This document shows, piece after piece, positions 7,897-18,109 of a stretch of 22,176 nt of DNA. Made by a program: the position numbers and the translations under genes. The notes below the pieces were generated by a model. That model was not told the DNA's origin. It ran no database searches and was given only the letters and a program-made list of their open reading frames with translations. This DNA comes from Paramacrobiotus richtersi (lineage: Eukaryota; Tardigrada; Eutardigrada; Parachela; Macrobiotidae): NCBI GenBank assembly GCA_034698045.1, contig JAQGAU010000988.1:1-22176 (forward strand). Reading direction: 5' to 3'. The stretch's first letter is position 1, and each line of letters begins with the position of its first letter.

Positions 7897-8099
7897 CGGA
7901 TAAGGCAACCAGAAAAAAATGAAACGCTGGCGAAAGATCTGACAAATTTGGCTTATTAATATTATTTACAAGAAAAGTATACAAGTGTAGGAAAGAAAAA
8001 TTTCGAGTATACGACAAATACCCGGAAGAACCAAATTGGATTACCACGTACTGAGTTCTCCCTCGAACAATACAAACTCCGACCACCGAGATCGTCAAT

Positions 8100-8490
8100 G
8101 GTTAGTCACATTTTTAAAAGATTTCTGAAGCAGCATTAAAATCTTTTCCCAATATTTTTTATAAATACAACTAAATTTTAAACTTCTATTTTGCCACAGT
8201 CTAGTTCTAGAATAAAATGATTCCCTGCAAATATAATGTTTTCAGATTATGCGGATGAAATGCTAAAATAAGTGTATCAAGAAAACGTACGGAAGGAAAT
8301 CATAAAAAACCAGGAAAAGACATTTTCCCAACCCCGTCTCCTTAAACTTCACATTTCTAGTGTCCTGTTTGACCGACTTTGGCGCTGTACCATTTACATG
8401 CAAACGTAAACTTCCAGCCTGGCATATTACGTTTTATTATTCCGGTACATATTCCACCCAGATGTTCATGAACACGAGGAACCGACTATA
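8100..8490. other. Intergenic stretch with a fragment of family F
   Basis: Bases 8278-8325 (GAAAACGTACGGAAG, then AAATC, AAAAAAC and AAAAGACA) match 7446-7490 and 20870-20915, a third partial copy of family F block c. Nothing else was recognised. Confidence 0.5.
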
Positions 8491-8493
8491 CCG

Positions 8494-9014
8494 TTGTTAA
8501 GGAGTGGTCGGACGCTGAATTATGAAGTGCTGTCTGAATGGAACACTTTCGCAGAGTTTGCCGTCTACACGTTTGTCATAGGTACTGCACAAGCATTGAT
8601 CACCGCGGCGTGTCCGTGTGTGGTATACAAACGGCGAAAGCAGAGACGGGTGCGACGGGACAGGAGAGACAACGAGCCACGAAGCGGACGAACAATACTG
8701 CGCTACATAGAAATGGAAAGAAGGAGCGGGAAGAGACAGCGGCCTTTTGAGATAGTGACATCCATGGTTATGGTCGCCATACAATGCGACTGAGTCGCCA
8801 CCGTTTCACGATGTTCCGGCGGTCGACTGGTGAAAACGCAGCGAACGGAAATACGCATATACTTCGTATCCCGTTTCATTTTGCTGACATAGTCGTGCGC
8901 CTCATCGCTCAGATCCTCGCCGACCGGTATATTATCACAATTAGCAGACGCTTTTGGACGGTTCCGTCGCATTCCACAAATAGGCCCGATGTCGCGCAGC
9001 ACTTTTTAATCCTG
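8494..9014. other. GC-richer island with open frames on both strands
   Basis: This 500-base patch is visibly richer in G and C than its flanks. On the plus strand an ATG frame at 8538-8750 gives 70 codons with a basic Lys/Arg/Glu-rich second half (TGATGQERQRATKR). A second plus frame (8494-8793) has a hydrophobic N-terminal half and a basic tail. On the minus strand a strong acceptor string (TTTCTTGCTTTTCAG, AG at 9014-9013) is followed within about 10 bases by a 99-codon open frame (9002-8703). I recognise none of these. One exon of an unknown gene, or a captured fragment, is possible; the strand cannot be decided by reading. Confidence 0.25.
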
Positions 9015-9109
9015 AAAAGCAAGAAATTAGTCGTTCAAGTATCACGGTACAGCCACGGTGCAAACGGCAAGATAAAAGTTATCTTGTTATATTTAAATCA
9101 TATTTAAAC

Positions 9110-9921
9110 AAAGGATTTTTTAAAAACTCTCTGGAATGTTAACACAAAACTCAAGATGGTCAGTTGAGTGTACCGCATTCTAAAGTGCAGTTCAAAATTT
9201 ACGAGTGGAAATCAGAAAAAAACGATAATGTTCGAAGAATTCGACTGCAACTCGAGCTCAGAATTTGTGTTTAAATAATATCAAATATGCAAGAGAAGAC
9301 CGAAAAGAAACTGGTTGAAATCAGTTTAGTAAACTGCGTAACGTATTCGGTAGAAGTATTCCAGTTATAAAAAGATTTCTAAGCAACCGAATCTACTTTT
9401 TAAAACATCGTATGGAAAAAATTGAAAATGTTTGTCTATTGGAGAGTTAAACCGGTAGATTGTTATTAAAGACTGCACAACCTCGTATCGTTGGAGTGCA
9501 AAGGATTCCCTTTTCCCATTGTGCCATTACACTACGAAAGGCTAAATTCAGTGCCACCGAGGTTAGACGCCTAATGACCAGTATATGACTGTTTCGGTAC
9601 TCAACATCTTAATGAAATGAATCAATGGTGCAATTAAATTAGCCATAATAACTGCAAAAAATCCGGACTGCATTCAGAAAATATGAAAGCTCGTTACTTA
9701 CATATGGGGAACATCAACTATTCAAAATTTGCTGAAATAAAAACATCGTTAAAATGAAATTCTTTTCGGGCTACAGTCGTTGTTTAGGTTTTTTTGTCGG
9801 TTGAAAATTCGATAACATTCATGATGATATTGGATTAAATCAATGAAAAAGAAAAAAGTTCATTTGTGGTAGCGAGGAAATTATAGTTAGTCGCGCTTTA
9901 TTATTTAATACGTATAATAAC
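9110..9921. other. AT-rich stretch, no gene seen
   Basis: No long open frame, RNA gene or match to other parts of the window was found. A reversed A-box-like string (CCATTACACTACG) occurs at about 9524. Confidence 0.5.
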
Positions 9922-9973
9922 TATATAATATAATATAATATAATATAATATAATATAATATAATATAATATAT
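9922..9973 (+). repeat. TAATA microsatellite
   Basis: About ten copies of a 5-base unit (TAATA, equally ATAAT) in a row, fading into irregular ATATA runs to about 9992. A simple-sequence repeat, likely variable in length. Confidence 0.95.
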
Positions 9974-9992
9974 TAAAATATATAATATATTG

Positions 9993-11040
9993 TAGTATTT
10001 TTATCTTATTATATGATTTAGTTTTTAGTGCGCTTCGTAATTTAATCGTGGAGATGGATGGGAGCTTTTGCTTACTGATCTATTTAACTTTAGTTTGTAA
10101 TGAAAAATGCAGCAAAATCCGAAAAAAATGGCCAATAACTATTGCAGTTACAGCAACAAAGCAAATTAAGATGTTGATGTTGTTTGGAACAACAATTTTG
10201 CAGAAACTGAATAAGTAAAAATTAAGGGACTTGACAGTGTTTTGCAAAATATGTTGCTTAGTAGTAACGATTTATTTAAATTATTTTGCAGCCGTTAATT
10301 TTACAGCAGTGGATATAGCCCTATAAATATGTGTTATTTAATAAATTTATAAATAGCCAAATAACTACATGAAACGTTTAAAAATGGTTGTCGAATTTGA
10401 TGAGCGTGTAACAGTAGATTCCTGATGCTAAAATCCTATTATGCGTAGTATCACGTAATAAAATTCTGATTAACACGCTGCGACTGAAAATCAAGATCAA
10501 GTTTAAGGTATGTGAAGAGTGACATCGTACCGACACCCTTTTCAATAATTCTATAAAGGCTGTTCGTAGTTTTCTTCCAGAATTTGCATGAGTGCTACAC
10601 TGCACGAAGCGAGTACTCGTTGGTTTAATTTGAAGATGTCGTAGTACAGTGGCTCTAAACATACGATAAGGAGGTTCATGGATAACACTGGTCAGTTAGC
10701 TGATGTGGAAAAAACTTTGTAATCCCTTTTTGCCTGCTTCGCATTATAAATCTGTGTAGAAATTCTGTGAGCGTTTGCATGCAGTCTTGCCCTGTTATAT
10801 TAGATGCACTTCATCGCGGCTTGCAGTAATTTTGTGTAACTGTAATATTGTTGTGTGACATGCATGACACTGCGTACAGATATGTGTTTAGGATACGAGC
10901 ATTCTTCCATATGGTTCTGACTGGAACAATATTTTTAATTCTCATTTGATTGGCTAACCAACAATGACTTCCATAAATTATACGAATTAAGTTGTATTTT
11001 TGCACTACGTTACAGTGTATTAATAATTTTTTCCTTTATT
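9993..11040. other. AT-rich stretch, no convincing gene
   Basis: Two minus-strand frames of 94 and 64 codons (10378-10662, 10811-11005) are open, but they lack motifs and splice support and have no second copy. An A-box-like CGTAGTACAGTGG at 10636-10648 is followed by GGAGGTTCATGG at about 10668, a weak B-box candidate. This would be at most another decayed SINE head. Confidence 0.4.
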
Positions 11041-11065
11041 TAGTCGTTACAATTCATCGTCTAAT

Positions 11066-11345
11066 GTCGAGGAGTGCGGCTCGCTGCACTGGAGTTTGAA
11101 GTATATGTTTCATTTTCCTCGGTGATCAGCACATCATGATCAGGCAATATCAGGGCTTGGGTAATCGGCCTGTTAGCGTATGATACACAGCGATGTCCGA
11201 ACAGCACACTGAACGACATGGAAACCGTAGAACAGTGGCTAGTTCGTGGGGTGTCCACTGTTGTGCTACAATTATGCCTGAGTTATTCAACTGTTAGCGC
11301 TCATAGTCTCATTTGATAAATTTTTTTGTATAGTTTCTCTCGGTA
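11066..11345 (+). repeat. Family B repeat, copy 2 (most complete)
   Basis: Matches 1465-1673 in direct orientation (GAGGAGTGCGGCTCGCTGCA, GATCAGGCAATATC, TCGGCCTGTTAGCGTATGA). It extends past the end of copy 1, in step with reversed copy 3 (TTATTCAACTG, ATTTGATAAAT, TTTCTC). The minus strand holds a 65-codon frame (11258-11061) containing SYANRPITQALILPDHDV and SNSSAASRTP. Copy 3 keeps the equivalent VSYVNRQIDQAWILP and a similar end. A shared frame suggests a former coding piece, but stops in copy 1 show that it is no longer constrained there. Confidence 0.82.
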
Positions 11346-11412
11346 AATTTCAGTTAGTATTTCGTGGACTTGCTTGCGCAATCTTATCTTGGTTATCCAT
11401 AACTGCAGCAAA

Positions 11413-11637
11413 ATGTTCGCTATTTATATATTTAGATTTTTCGCCATTCTTTTTTTAGTGTTTAGTATAAATCAAGCGGCGGCTGTGATCAGAAACATCT
11501 CGTCAGGAATATTTCCAATAACTTTAATTTTTGATCGTTTTCGTTTCTGCTGCGGGTTGCCTTACTTACATATATGTCGAAGAACATTTTGTTGCGGTTT
11601 GATTTCTATTTTTTTGAAATCTGTTCGTTTTATTTAA
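11413..11637 (+). CDS. Candidate small secreted Cys-rich peptide, 74 aa
   Basis: From the ATG at 11413 (preceded by GCAGCAAA) the frame reads MFAIYIFRFFAILFLVFSIN then QAAAV, which looks like a signal peptide with an AxA-type cleavage site. The remaining 45-50 residues have five Cys in two similar parts (FCCGLPYLHIC and FCCGL) and end in a basic KSVRF tail. Alternatively this is a chance frame in AT-rich DNA, where Phe, Ile and Leu are cheap. There is no second copy in the window, no clear TATA or poly-A pair, and no splice evidence. I know no family that fits. Confidence 0.2.
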   Translation: MFAIYIFRFFAILFLVFSINQAAAVIRNISSGIFPITLIFDRFRFCCGLPYLHICRRTFCCGLISIFLKSVRFI

Positions 11638-11639
11638 AT

Positions 11640-12225
11640 TTTCCTCTACTTATGTTTGTTTTTGGTATACGTACGCATAATACATAAACGAAAATAGTTT
11701 CGTGGAACAGACTACGCAGTTAATCTAGTGTACAGATATTTAATTCGGCACGAAATGCATTCACTAACGGAATAGAAAGGAACGGCCTTTGTGACTGTAT
11801 TTCGACTTGTCAGGTTTTCAAGGCGGCGTGCATTATTTGATTGTTTCTTGTTGACAAGAAATTAGAGAGTTGTGACGCGAGGATTTAACGGACAGTTGCT
11901 TATATGCGGTCAAGTCCATCGTTTCCCAGCAACTGTCTCCATTGGTGTGAACTTGTAAGGGTCATTTTGGTCGGTTAGTTAACTTGCCAGCTATGATCGA
12001 GCTTCTGTAAATAGCCCTGGGCCAAATTGTCAACCAGGCTGAATCGGAACCTCCCTGTACGTATAACGGACCTTACAGACACGTACGGCTATGCTGGCCG
12101 TCCGATTACATGCAATCCAGTTTAACCTGGCATGCAGCTTGAGAATATTATTCATCATTAAATTTTGGCATATTTATTAAATTGTCATGTTCCTGATAAT
12201 GTGCTTACTATGCGAACTAGTTTGT
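11640..12225. other. No gene or repeat recognised
   Basis: Ordinary intergenic sequence with moderate GC at 12000-12140. No frame over 60 codons and no internal match found. Confidence 0.4.
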
Positions 12226-12239
12226 AATGTGTAGGCATA

Positions 12240-12458
12240 TTGGTTATCGCGGACGGGGCTGCCGGTCCAATTTGCACTGTGTGGCCAAAGAAAATGTGCC
12301 TACTGCCAACCGTCTCGGTGGCGATGTTGGTGATTTCTAGGAGGAACTACAATGGCATTATCTCGGTCATACGGATGATATTCGCTGGTAACATAACGCA
12401 GCAGCTGCTGGCAAACCATTTTCTCCAACGGAAGAGATTTCGCACATTTGGAAAATAA
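12240..12458 (+). CDS. Candidate exon-like frame, about 72 codons, unknown
   Basis: A GC-richer frame starts just after an acceptor-like TGTAATGTGTAG (AG at 12233-12234) and reads LVIADGAAGPICTVWPKK, a hydrophobic middle, then LANHFLQRKRFRTFGK and TAA. It has no ATG at its head; the first internal ATG codes residue 19. The product is not recognised. The mix of G/C third positions is unlike the flanks, which favours a former exon, but the evidence is thin. Confidence 0.2.
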   Translation: MVIADGAAGPICTVWPKKMCLLPTVSVAMLVISRRNYNGIISVIRMIFAGNITQQLLANHFLQRKRFRTFGK

Positions 12459-12589
12459 GTATAAATTATTTGTAAATTAACGCTATATTAATGCATGATT
12501 CGGTTAAAAGCTTCAAGTTCGTTAGCAGTAAAGTAATAAACTGGCGCAGCCGCTGTTGGGTGTTTCTGCTCTTTCTGCACTGAAAACGT

Positions 12590-12990
12590 GTTCGTTCTAT
12601 TGTCGTATTGATCAAGATCTACATGATTTTGTTTTCAGCTATTTGTGAAGTGACCTTTCAGTTGCACGTGTCATACTTTCTAGTATTTAGAGTCACTGAC
12701 TAGCCAGGTGCAGCGTGCACGTGCGTATCTGGGACGTTGTGACCCTGAGCAGCCTGCCACCAGCCCGTCAACGGCGAATTTGCGCGGGCTTTCGGCGCGC
12801 TGGCTGTATCGTGCGTGACATGGGGACCGCGTTGGCCGTCATCGTTGCCGTCCGTTTCCCTATTAGCTGACTGCAGTTTTTGTTGTTCTGTCTTTACGTT
12901 TGTCACTGTTACTGCCGGTTGTTCAGGGTGACTCGGATCCGGTGTTCGCCGGGGAGTTATTTTTATACTGCACAATTAATAAAAACATTG
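12590..12990 (+). repeat. Family A repeat, copy 2
   Basis: Aligns with 14390-14780: TTTCTAGTA-TTAG-GTCACT-ACTAGCCAGGTGC leading into the GC-rich core (CCGTCAACGGCGAATTTG), then TTCCCTATTAGCTGA, GTTTGTCACTGTTACTG and CTCGGATCCGGTGTTCGCC. The core is heavily changed (the plus-strand VNGEFARAFGALA is still recognisable, then it is lost). The 91-codon minus-strand frame here (12975-12700) is a by-product of the GC-rich core. Confidence 0.7.
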
Positions 12991-13004
12991 CGCAATTATG
13001 TCCT

Positions 13005-14285
13005 CGTTCTTCGTAATAAATAAGTAAGTAAAATCAAGTCAGATAATATGTAAAAAGCGCCGAATATAAATGAGTAATAAAATGCGAAGAAAGACTCGAC
13101 AACATAAAATGAAACAGACGAATTGACGGCACAGTTTCACTATCATGCAGTTAATTACAACGGGATCCCATTTTCCCGGCAGAGCATGAGAAAACTAAAA
13201 CTGGCAACCGGTTGTTGTAGAAAACCCATTCGCAACGCTGTTTACATATGAACTGGTTCCATTAGTTGCGTATATTTATATAAAAGCGTAATTTTTGTAA
13301 TTTTCACTGTTTATGCTTTTTACATTCGTTAAATCTGTTGTATAATGCCAGTCGACAGTCGCTGTGGCCTGTGCAACTGAGACTGGTACCTGACCAGTAG
13401 CCAGTAGGTGCCTACGCTTGATTGCTTTAAATATGGACTTTCGTTGTGTAATGGCATCGACAGTCACCGTGTTGTCCAACTACATTGCTATTCGTAATAA
13501 TGGCGAAGAGAAGATTCATATTTTTAATGGAATATGCATTTAGCACAAGAAAATCATAATTACAAGAAATGTCAGCAGATGTCAGTTAAAAATTGACGTG
13601 CAAAGCCAAACTATAGTCAGGGACATCAATCGTTTACTGATTTAGCCCGAGGATCCCACACACATCGGCCAAATCAAAATACCACTGCACTACGATATGC
13701 ACGACTTCCCCCAACTGTTAATTTCACTGCGGATGTCGCTGGTATCCATTCCCGAATCGATGTGTTAATCTCAGTGTCGTTTTAGGGGCTACTTTTAATT
13801 ACAACGTTTGCATGCCCGTTGTCTTTAAGATCGTGAATTTTTTAGTAAAAAATTTCTACAACATTCCATTGCAATAAAATCAAAATGTTCTCGATAAAGA
13901 AATTATTCATCCTGATACAAGAAAATGTGGAGGATTGTCACACATTCAGCGTGACAGGCTGTGTATGTTGCGCATTGGCTGCTGTGCTGTGTGCTGCCAC
14001 TGTGCTACGATTCTTACGGTCCCGCGTCCTGTCGATCAAATATTTTACTACCTTTTACAATGTTTTCGGGGCTCCGTAGATAAAAGTTCAGAATGCATCT
14101 GAACTTGCCAAAATCAAATGCTGGTTGAACCTGTTTTAAAAATGTACGAGATTAGTGAACGGTGCTGGTAATTATTAATACCCATTTTATTCTAGTTTAG
14201 CAAATCGTTTGTGGTGTTGGTAAATTTTTTTAGATGCCGGCATCGTTGTAGTTTTTTTCTCGATGTTCTTATTAGTTTGTGCAGT
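13005..14285 (+). repeat. Family E duplication, copy 2
   Basis: Collinear with 5385-6320. It contains about 380 extra bases at 13607-13990 and further differences at 13140-13440. The extra segment includes a 64-codon frame (13885-14079) starting MFSIKKLFILIQENVEDCH with a Cys/Ala-rich hydrophobic run, which has no counterpart in copy 1 except for its last 80 bases. It is bordered by family A copies on both sides. Confidence 0.75.
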
Positions 14286-14389
14286 TTGCAAACTGTATTT
14301 AAAGGGACGGATTAATCGACTGACCATTAATGAAACACAAGATCTTGTCTGAACAGTACGCTTAGCAGCTTGTCAATTGTAACACACGG

Positions 14390-15170
14390 GCTGTGTCGTC
14401 TTGTATTCAGCTGCTTATTCAGCTATATTTCACTTACCTGTGCAATAATATTTTCTAGTAATTAGTGTCACTTACTGGCTAGGTGCTGGCCTGCACGTCG
14501 ACGGGCAGTTTGAGCGTGGCTTCAGCGTGCTGGCCTTTTCGCGCATGGACGAGAACACTTTATTGGCCGTCATCGACGAGTCCGTTCCCGGCGAAAGCCG
14601 GTTCCCGCCCTGCACGCATTGCTATGGTTGCTGTAAGTGCTTCAGTTTCCGCGTCGGCTAAAGTTCCCAACATGATCTTATGAAGTTTGTCACTGTTGTG
14701 GCTTTCTGCTTAGCATGTTAGTATGGCTCGGATGTACTGTTTGCTGGTGAATGTCACCCGTCGGTCTCCGATCTTCTGGTAACGTGTGGCAAATTAAAGA
14801 GCCATATCAACTATTGCAATCTGGACGCAAGTTGAAGTACGTTAATTGGCGCTAAGCTACATCGTAGGGGTGTTCGAGGGGAACTTCTCTGGAGGTACAC
14901 CATCCGTTCAGTTATTTTAGGAAGGAGTGTTTCCTGCGGAAAACTAAGCGGCCGAAGTACGTCGTGTTCCTGTGCTTTAGCAAGAATGGTGACAGTGTGA
15001 CGGGTGATTCCAACAGCAGGGTTTTCTCATGGGGACGAAGTAATAAAGTGTTTCGGAATAAAGGAATTGAGTTTTCCGTAATTGATCAAGGGAAATACGT
15101 GTACAAAGCCCGATTGTGCAAGTGTGAACACTGTGAATGCATATGTCCACGGTGAAAGCGTTTCATGGGG
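14390..15170 (+). repeat. Family A repeat, copy 3
   Basis: Contains the conserved core at 14498-14590 (plus strand VDGQFERGFSVLAFSRMDE, then VIDES), the GGTAACGTGTGGCAAA / CAATCTGGACG block (14778-14826) and the GATTCCAACAG block (15010-15020). Bases 15098-15170 match 1335-1410 (ACGTG, TGTGAAC, GTCCACGGTGAA, GCGTTTCAT). Directly after this, family B follows in reverse orientation. Confidence 0.78.
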
Positions 15171-15171
15171 A

Positions 15172-15457
15172 GGGAAACTGCAGAAAGATTTATCAAATCA
15201 GAGCAACCAGTTGAATAACTTAGACATTTAAGCGCAATGGTGGAGAAGCGACTGTTCCACGAACTAGCTACCGTTCTACGGCTTCCATGTTCTTCAGTGT
15301 ACTGTTCGGACATCCCTGTACGACGTGTACGTGTGTCGTACGTTAACAGGCAGATTGACCAAGCCTGGATACTGCCTACTGCATCATCGAGGAAACTGAA
15401 ATACGTACTTCAAACTCGGCTACAGCGAGCCGCTCCTTGATCCCACAGCACAATCCA
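15172..15457 (-). repeat. Family B repeat, copy 3, inverted
   Basis: The reverse complement aligns with 11066-11345 and 1431-1673, including the left edge GATCGGTGGATT (1431-1442 in copy 1, reversed at 15446-15457 here). In copy 1 the neighbouring family A tail (1335-1410) and B are in the same relative direction; here the tail (15098-15170) is direct but B is flipped. The plus strand here has a 67-codon frame (15237-15440) in the register shared with copy 2. Confidence 0.82.
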
Positions 15458-16110
15458 CCGATCTTTCCTCCGGGAACGACTTGACCATCCAGACTGGACA
15501 AGACAACGAAAGCCGAAAGCTTCACGGTCTCCACGGGATGAGCGCTGGAGATAATCTGACGCATCTGATTACCGGCAACTCAACAAACCACCGAAACCTC
15601 TTTAGAAGTTCTATCGATGGAGAAAATGACCGATGGAGAAAACGACTGCTGTTTAGCAGTCGCAATGTCACAGTTACAAGGGGCACATCTAGCACGTTGG
15701 TCCGGTACTTTTCTTTAATTCACGGTTGAGCCTTATTACGTAGTTCAGTACTTCTACTGTACAATGTAAAGATGCCAACCTTTCTGCAGTCAGTCAATTT
15801 CTTCCTTTTTTCCTCAGACTATGTACAGTATAACTGCATTTTCTGCTCACATTAGGCTTTGAATTCCTTTTGTCGTGAAAATTATAAACCTTTGTATTTT
15901 TTCAGACATACGAATTTGTTACATTTTTATTTATCAATTCAGATAAGTCACAGTGTCCCTCTAGGAATATTCAAATGCAAATGTGTAGTACTTGCCCGTT
16001 TCAATACTTTTGTGGAATAGCAATAAACACTGATGAACTCACGCGTGTTAGAAACTGTTCCATTGTGACTACTTGTCGCTTGTCCGCCAACATGTTCACG
16101 TGGATCGCAG
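15458..16110. other. No gene recognised
   Basis: The plus strand is open 15481-15729 (82 codons; TGQDNESRKLHGLHGM at its head). The segment is GC-richer up to about 15700, then AT-rich. No match to other parts of the window and no splice signals that would fix it as an exon. I leave it uncalled. Confidence 0.35.
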
Positions 16111-16120
16111 CATAGCCAGT

Positions 16121-16160
16121 GCTGGTTAGTGCTAACGGTATACCGTTAGCACTAACCAGC
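16121..16160. repeat. Perfect 40-bp palindrome with no spacer
   Basis: Bases 16121-16140 (starting GCTGGTTAGT) are followed at once by their exact reverse complement (16141-16160, ending ACTAACCAGC), centre GGTA|TACC. Symmetry breaks at the next base on both sides (T at 16120 and T at 16161). No other copy was found in the window. Confidence 0.97.
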
Positions 16161-16384
16161 TTATTAACTTTCCTGAATTGCCTGGCTTACAGCTGTAAAA
16201 ATCAACGGTGTTGCAGCATAGTCAATGCAACATTCAAAATGAGGCGTATTATTACTAAGAGATCCCTGATTCCCTGTGGGCGACTGCAGTTTTATAACAG
16301 AACAAAGTACAGAAAAGTTGGCTAGAAATTGCTAGAAATGTGCTCCGACGTTATTGTAATTTCCAATGCATTGACATCCCTGTA

Positions 16385-16622
16385 TCGAAGGCAGGCTATT
16401 TAAATTACACAACAGTGTAGAAGAAAAGTATGGCGCGTTTTTATGGACGTGTCAATAATGATATACAGTCGTCAGGACTGATACAATTCAGTATGCTACA
16501 ATTGAAGCTAATCGGGTTAATAAACCATCTGGACATAATAAACTATCATAGTGGACGGACGGTATTTTGTGTTAATGTAAATGTTAATTTTTTGTGTAAT
16601 GGTCTGCAGATCCGCTTGGAAC
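16385..16622 (+). repeat. Family D repeat, copy 2
   Basis: Matches 19310-19490: GTGTCAAT, GATATACAGTCGTCA, ATTCAGTATG, ATCGGGTTAATAAACC, TCTGGA and GTTAATGT in the same order. Weaker match to 4900-4940. Short open frames inside are not shared between copies. Confidence 0.72.
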
Positions 16623-16849
16623 GATGACGTTAGTTTGTTCATGTTGAATAACAACTGTTGTATTTGTAACAGAACGTAGTGCAGTGGCTCTTTCCATCCA
16701 ATTTCCATTGGTGGCACTTAAATATTGGAAAAGCTTTAAGCTCGTGCATAAAATAAATAAAATTTCTTTTTTGATTATCATTTGAGTATATATCTGTAAT
16801 TCCCCACATCCTTCCAGCTGAAATGGATGATGTGAAGCGCAAACGTTCT

Positions 16850-17060
16850 TGTCCCGCATGATGATGGCTATACGTGTAATGTGGTAGCGTAGTGAAGTGG
16901 ATCCATTGATGAGTCACTAATGGCCGTTGGATGATGCAGTTGTCAGCACGCTTATCGATATATACATGCATATTGTGTAAGATTGTGCAAATAAGATGGA
17001 GAAAATATTACAAAAACTTTCTTTTTGCATACTGTTGTTTCGTATACCAGTACATATGAT
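16850..17060 (-). repeat. Fragment of family F block b
   Basis: Aligns with 20185-20350 in direct orientation and therefore with 6560-6730 in reverse. Shared strings are CGTGTAATGT, GTAGTGAAGTGG, GTGCAAATAAGATG and TGTTGTTTCGTA. It is more diverged than the two main copies, and in the 106-base stretch identical between those it shows many changes. Confidence 0.65.
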
Positions 17061-17109
17061 ACATGCTGTTGTATAAACACCTTCTGTATTGAAATTGATT
17101 AGATAAATC

Positions 17110-17655
17110 ACAGAGACCGAAACTGAATAAATCTCCTAAACTCGCCTATGAATCACATTTTCGATCATCTAACAACAAATAAGCTAGTAACTTTATCAGA
17201 CATTTTACTGTCATTTACAGAAAAATGACAAATACTTAATCAAAATGAATATGTTTACGACGGCCTGTGCGGTTGCTCATCGTTGCCATAATTTTACTAA
17301 TTAGATAAAAAGTAGATTCAAAATAAATTTACATTGAAGTCGAGATTAAATAGGAAGTGAATAACAGATACTTAAGTCGATAATGAACTGAAGCAAAAAA
17401 ATGAAATAAGAATAAACAGAACTAAATGAACGTTAAATGATCGCCGAATTAAAAAGCTGCAAAAAACTGAATGAAAATTAAATAAAAAATAAATTTAAAC
17501 TGGGAAAAAAACGTTCTAACTAAAGCACAGTCGAATTAACAAATATCAATTGATAGTTAACTGTGAATTACGAAACTTACACGAATACTAACATCCAATA
17601 AGTTGAAACAGAAATCCGAATAAAATAAAATACAACTGAGTGAAATGGTTTTTGT
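17110..17655. other. AT-rich stretch, no gene seen
   Basis: Runs of AAATAAA, AAAAAACTGAATGAAAAT and similar. No open frame of note, no internal match found. Confidence 0.5.
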
Positions 17656-17689
17656 TACCCATGTATTTGTGCGAATATATGACACGTGA

Positions 17690-17935
17690 CATGGTTTGCT
17701 TGTAAGCCCTGCATGTCTCCACGTGATACTGGTCGAAACAACTCCCTCCTGCGGGCAGCTGTCCAGTGCGAAGTGATTGGCCAATTATCCGCACTGGATA
17801 TATGCGCAGTGGCGCCCAGGCTTGCGCCGATCCCAGTAGGCGCAAGGGCCGACCCGGGGTGCCCATTTTGGGCCGATTCACATTTCTGCGAAATAATTTT
17901 CATGTTTACTTGGACAACAGACAAAAGCACCACAC
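17690..17935. other. GC-rich island, open on both strands
   Basis: An abrupt GC-rich patch within AT-rich DNA, with three overlapping minus-strand frames (17557-17784, 17588-17881, 17655-17933) and two plus-strand frames. It contains a perfect 8-bp stem CTTGCGCC (17821-17828) and GGCGCAAG (17839-17846). The minus frames read MNRPKMGTPGRPLRLLGSAQ and AQNGHPGSALAPTGIGASLG, low-complexity in Gly/Ala/Pro/Leu, as GC-rich DNA gives in any frame. A fragment of a GC-rich repeat is as likely as an exon. Confidence 0.3.
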
Positions 17936-18109
17936 ACTAGCACAAACATCAACAAAACACATTGCGCAATACAATAACAGTAAATTTAAATTACCAATAT
18001 TGTATTTATCGCTCACATCGGTAGAAGTGTTCGTACGTTCCCATCAAGGGCGGGCGCCTGAATGCCGATCTTGTGAACTCGTGTGCACATCAATTATGTT
18101 TGCTAGCTA

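Larger units (their letters stand above)
6436..7900 (+). repeat. Family F duplication, copy 1
   Basis: Four blocks match the 19.5-21.5 kb region: a (6436-6490 with 19553-19602), b (6500-7022 with 19905-20425, but reversed), c (7028-7757 with 20434-20990) and d (7783-7900 with 21408-21535). Bases 6670-6775 are identical, base for base, to 20136-20241 in reverse. Copy 1 has an extra 180-odd bases at about 7507-7688. Two overlapping frames in block b (6673-7032 and 6758-6949) are open in both copies over part of their length but end differently, so coding is not supported. Confidence 0.88.

Noticed and set aside
13271-13290. TATATAAAAG as a TATA box
   Set aside because: Such strings are expected in AT-rich DNA, and no credible gene starts downstream.
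17557-17933. Overlapping minus-strand frames as a gene
   Set aside because: All frames of this GC-rich patch are open and of low complexity. There is no splice or start evidence that favours one.
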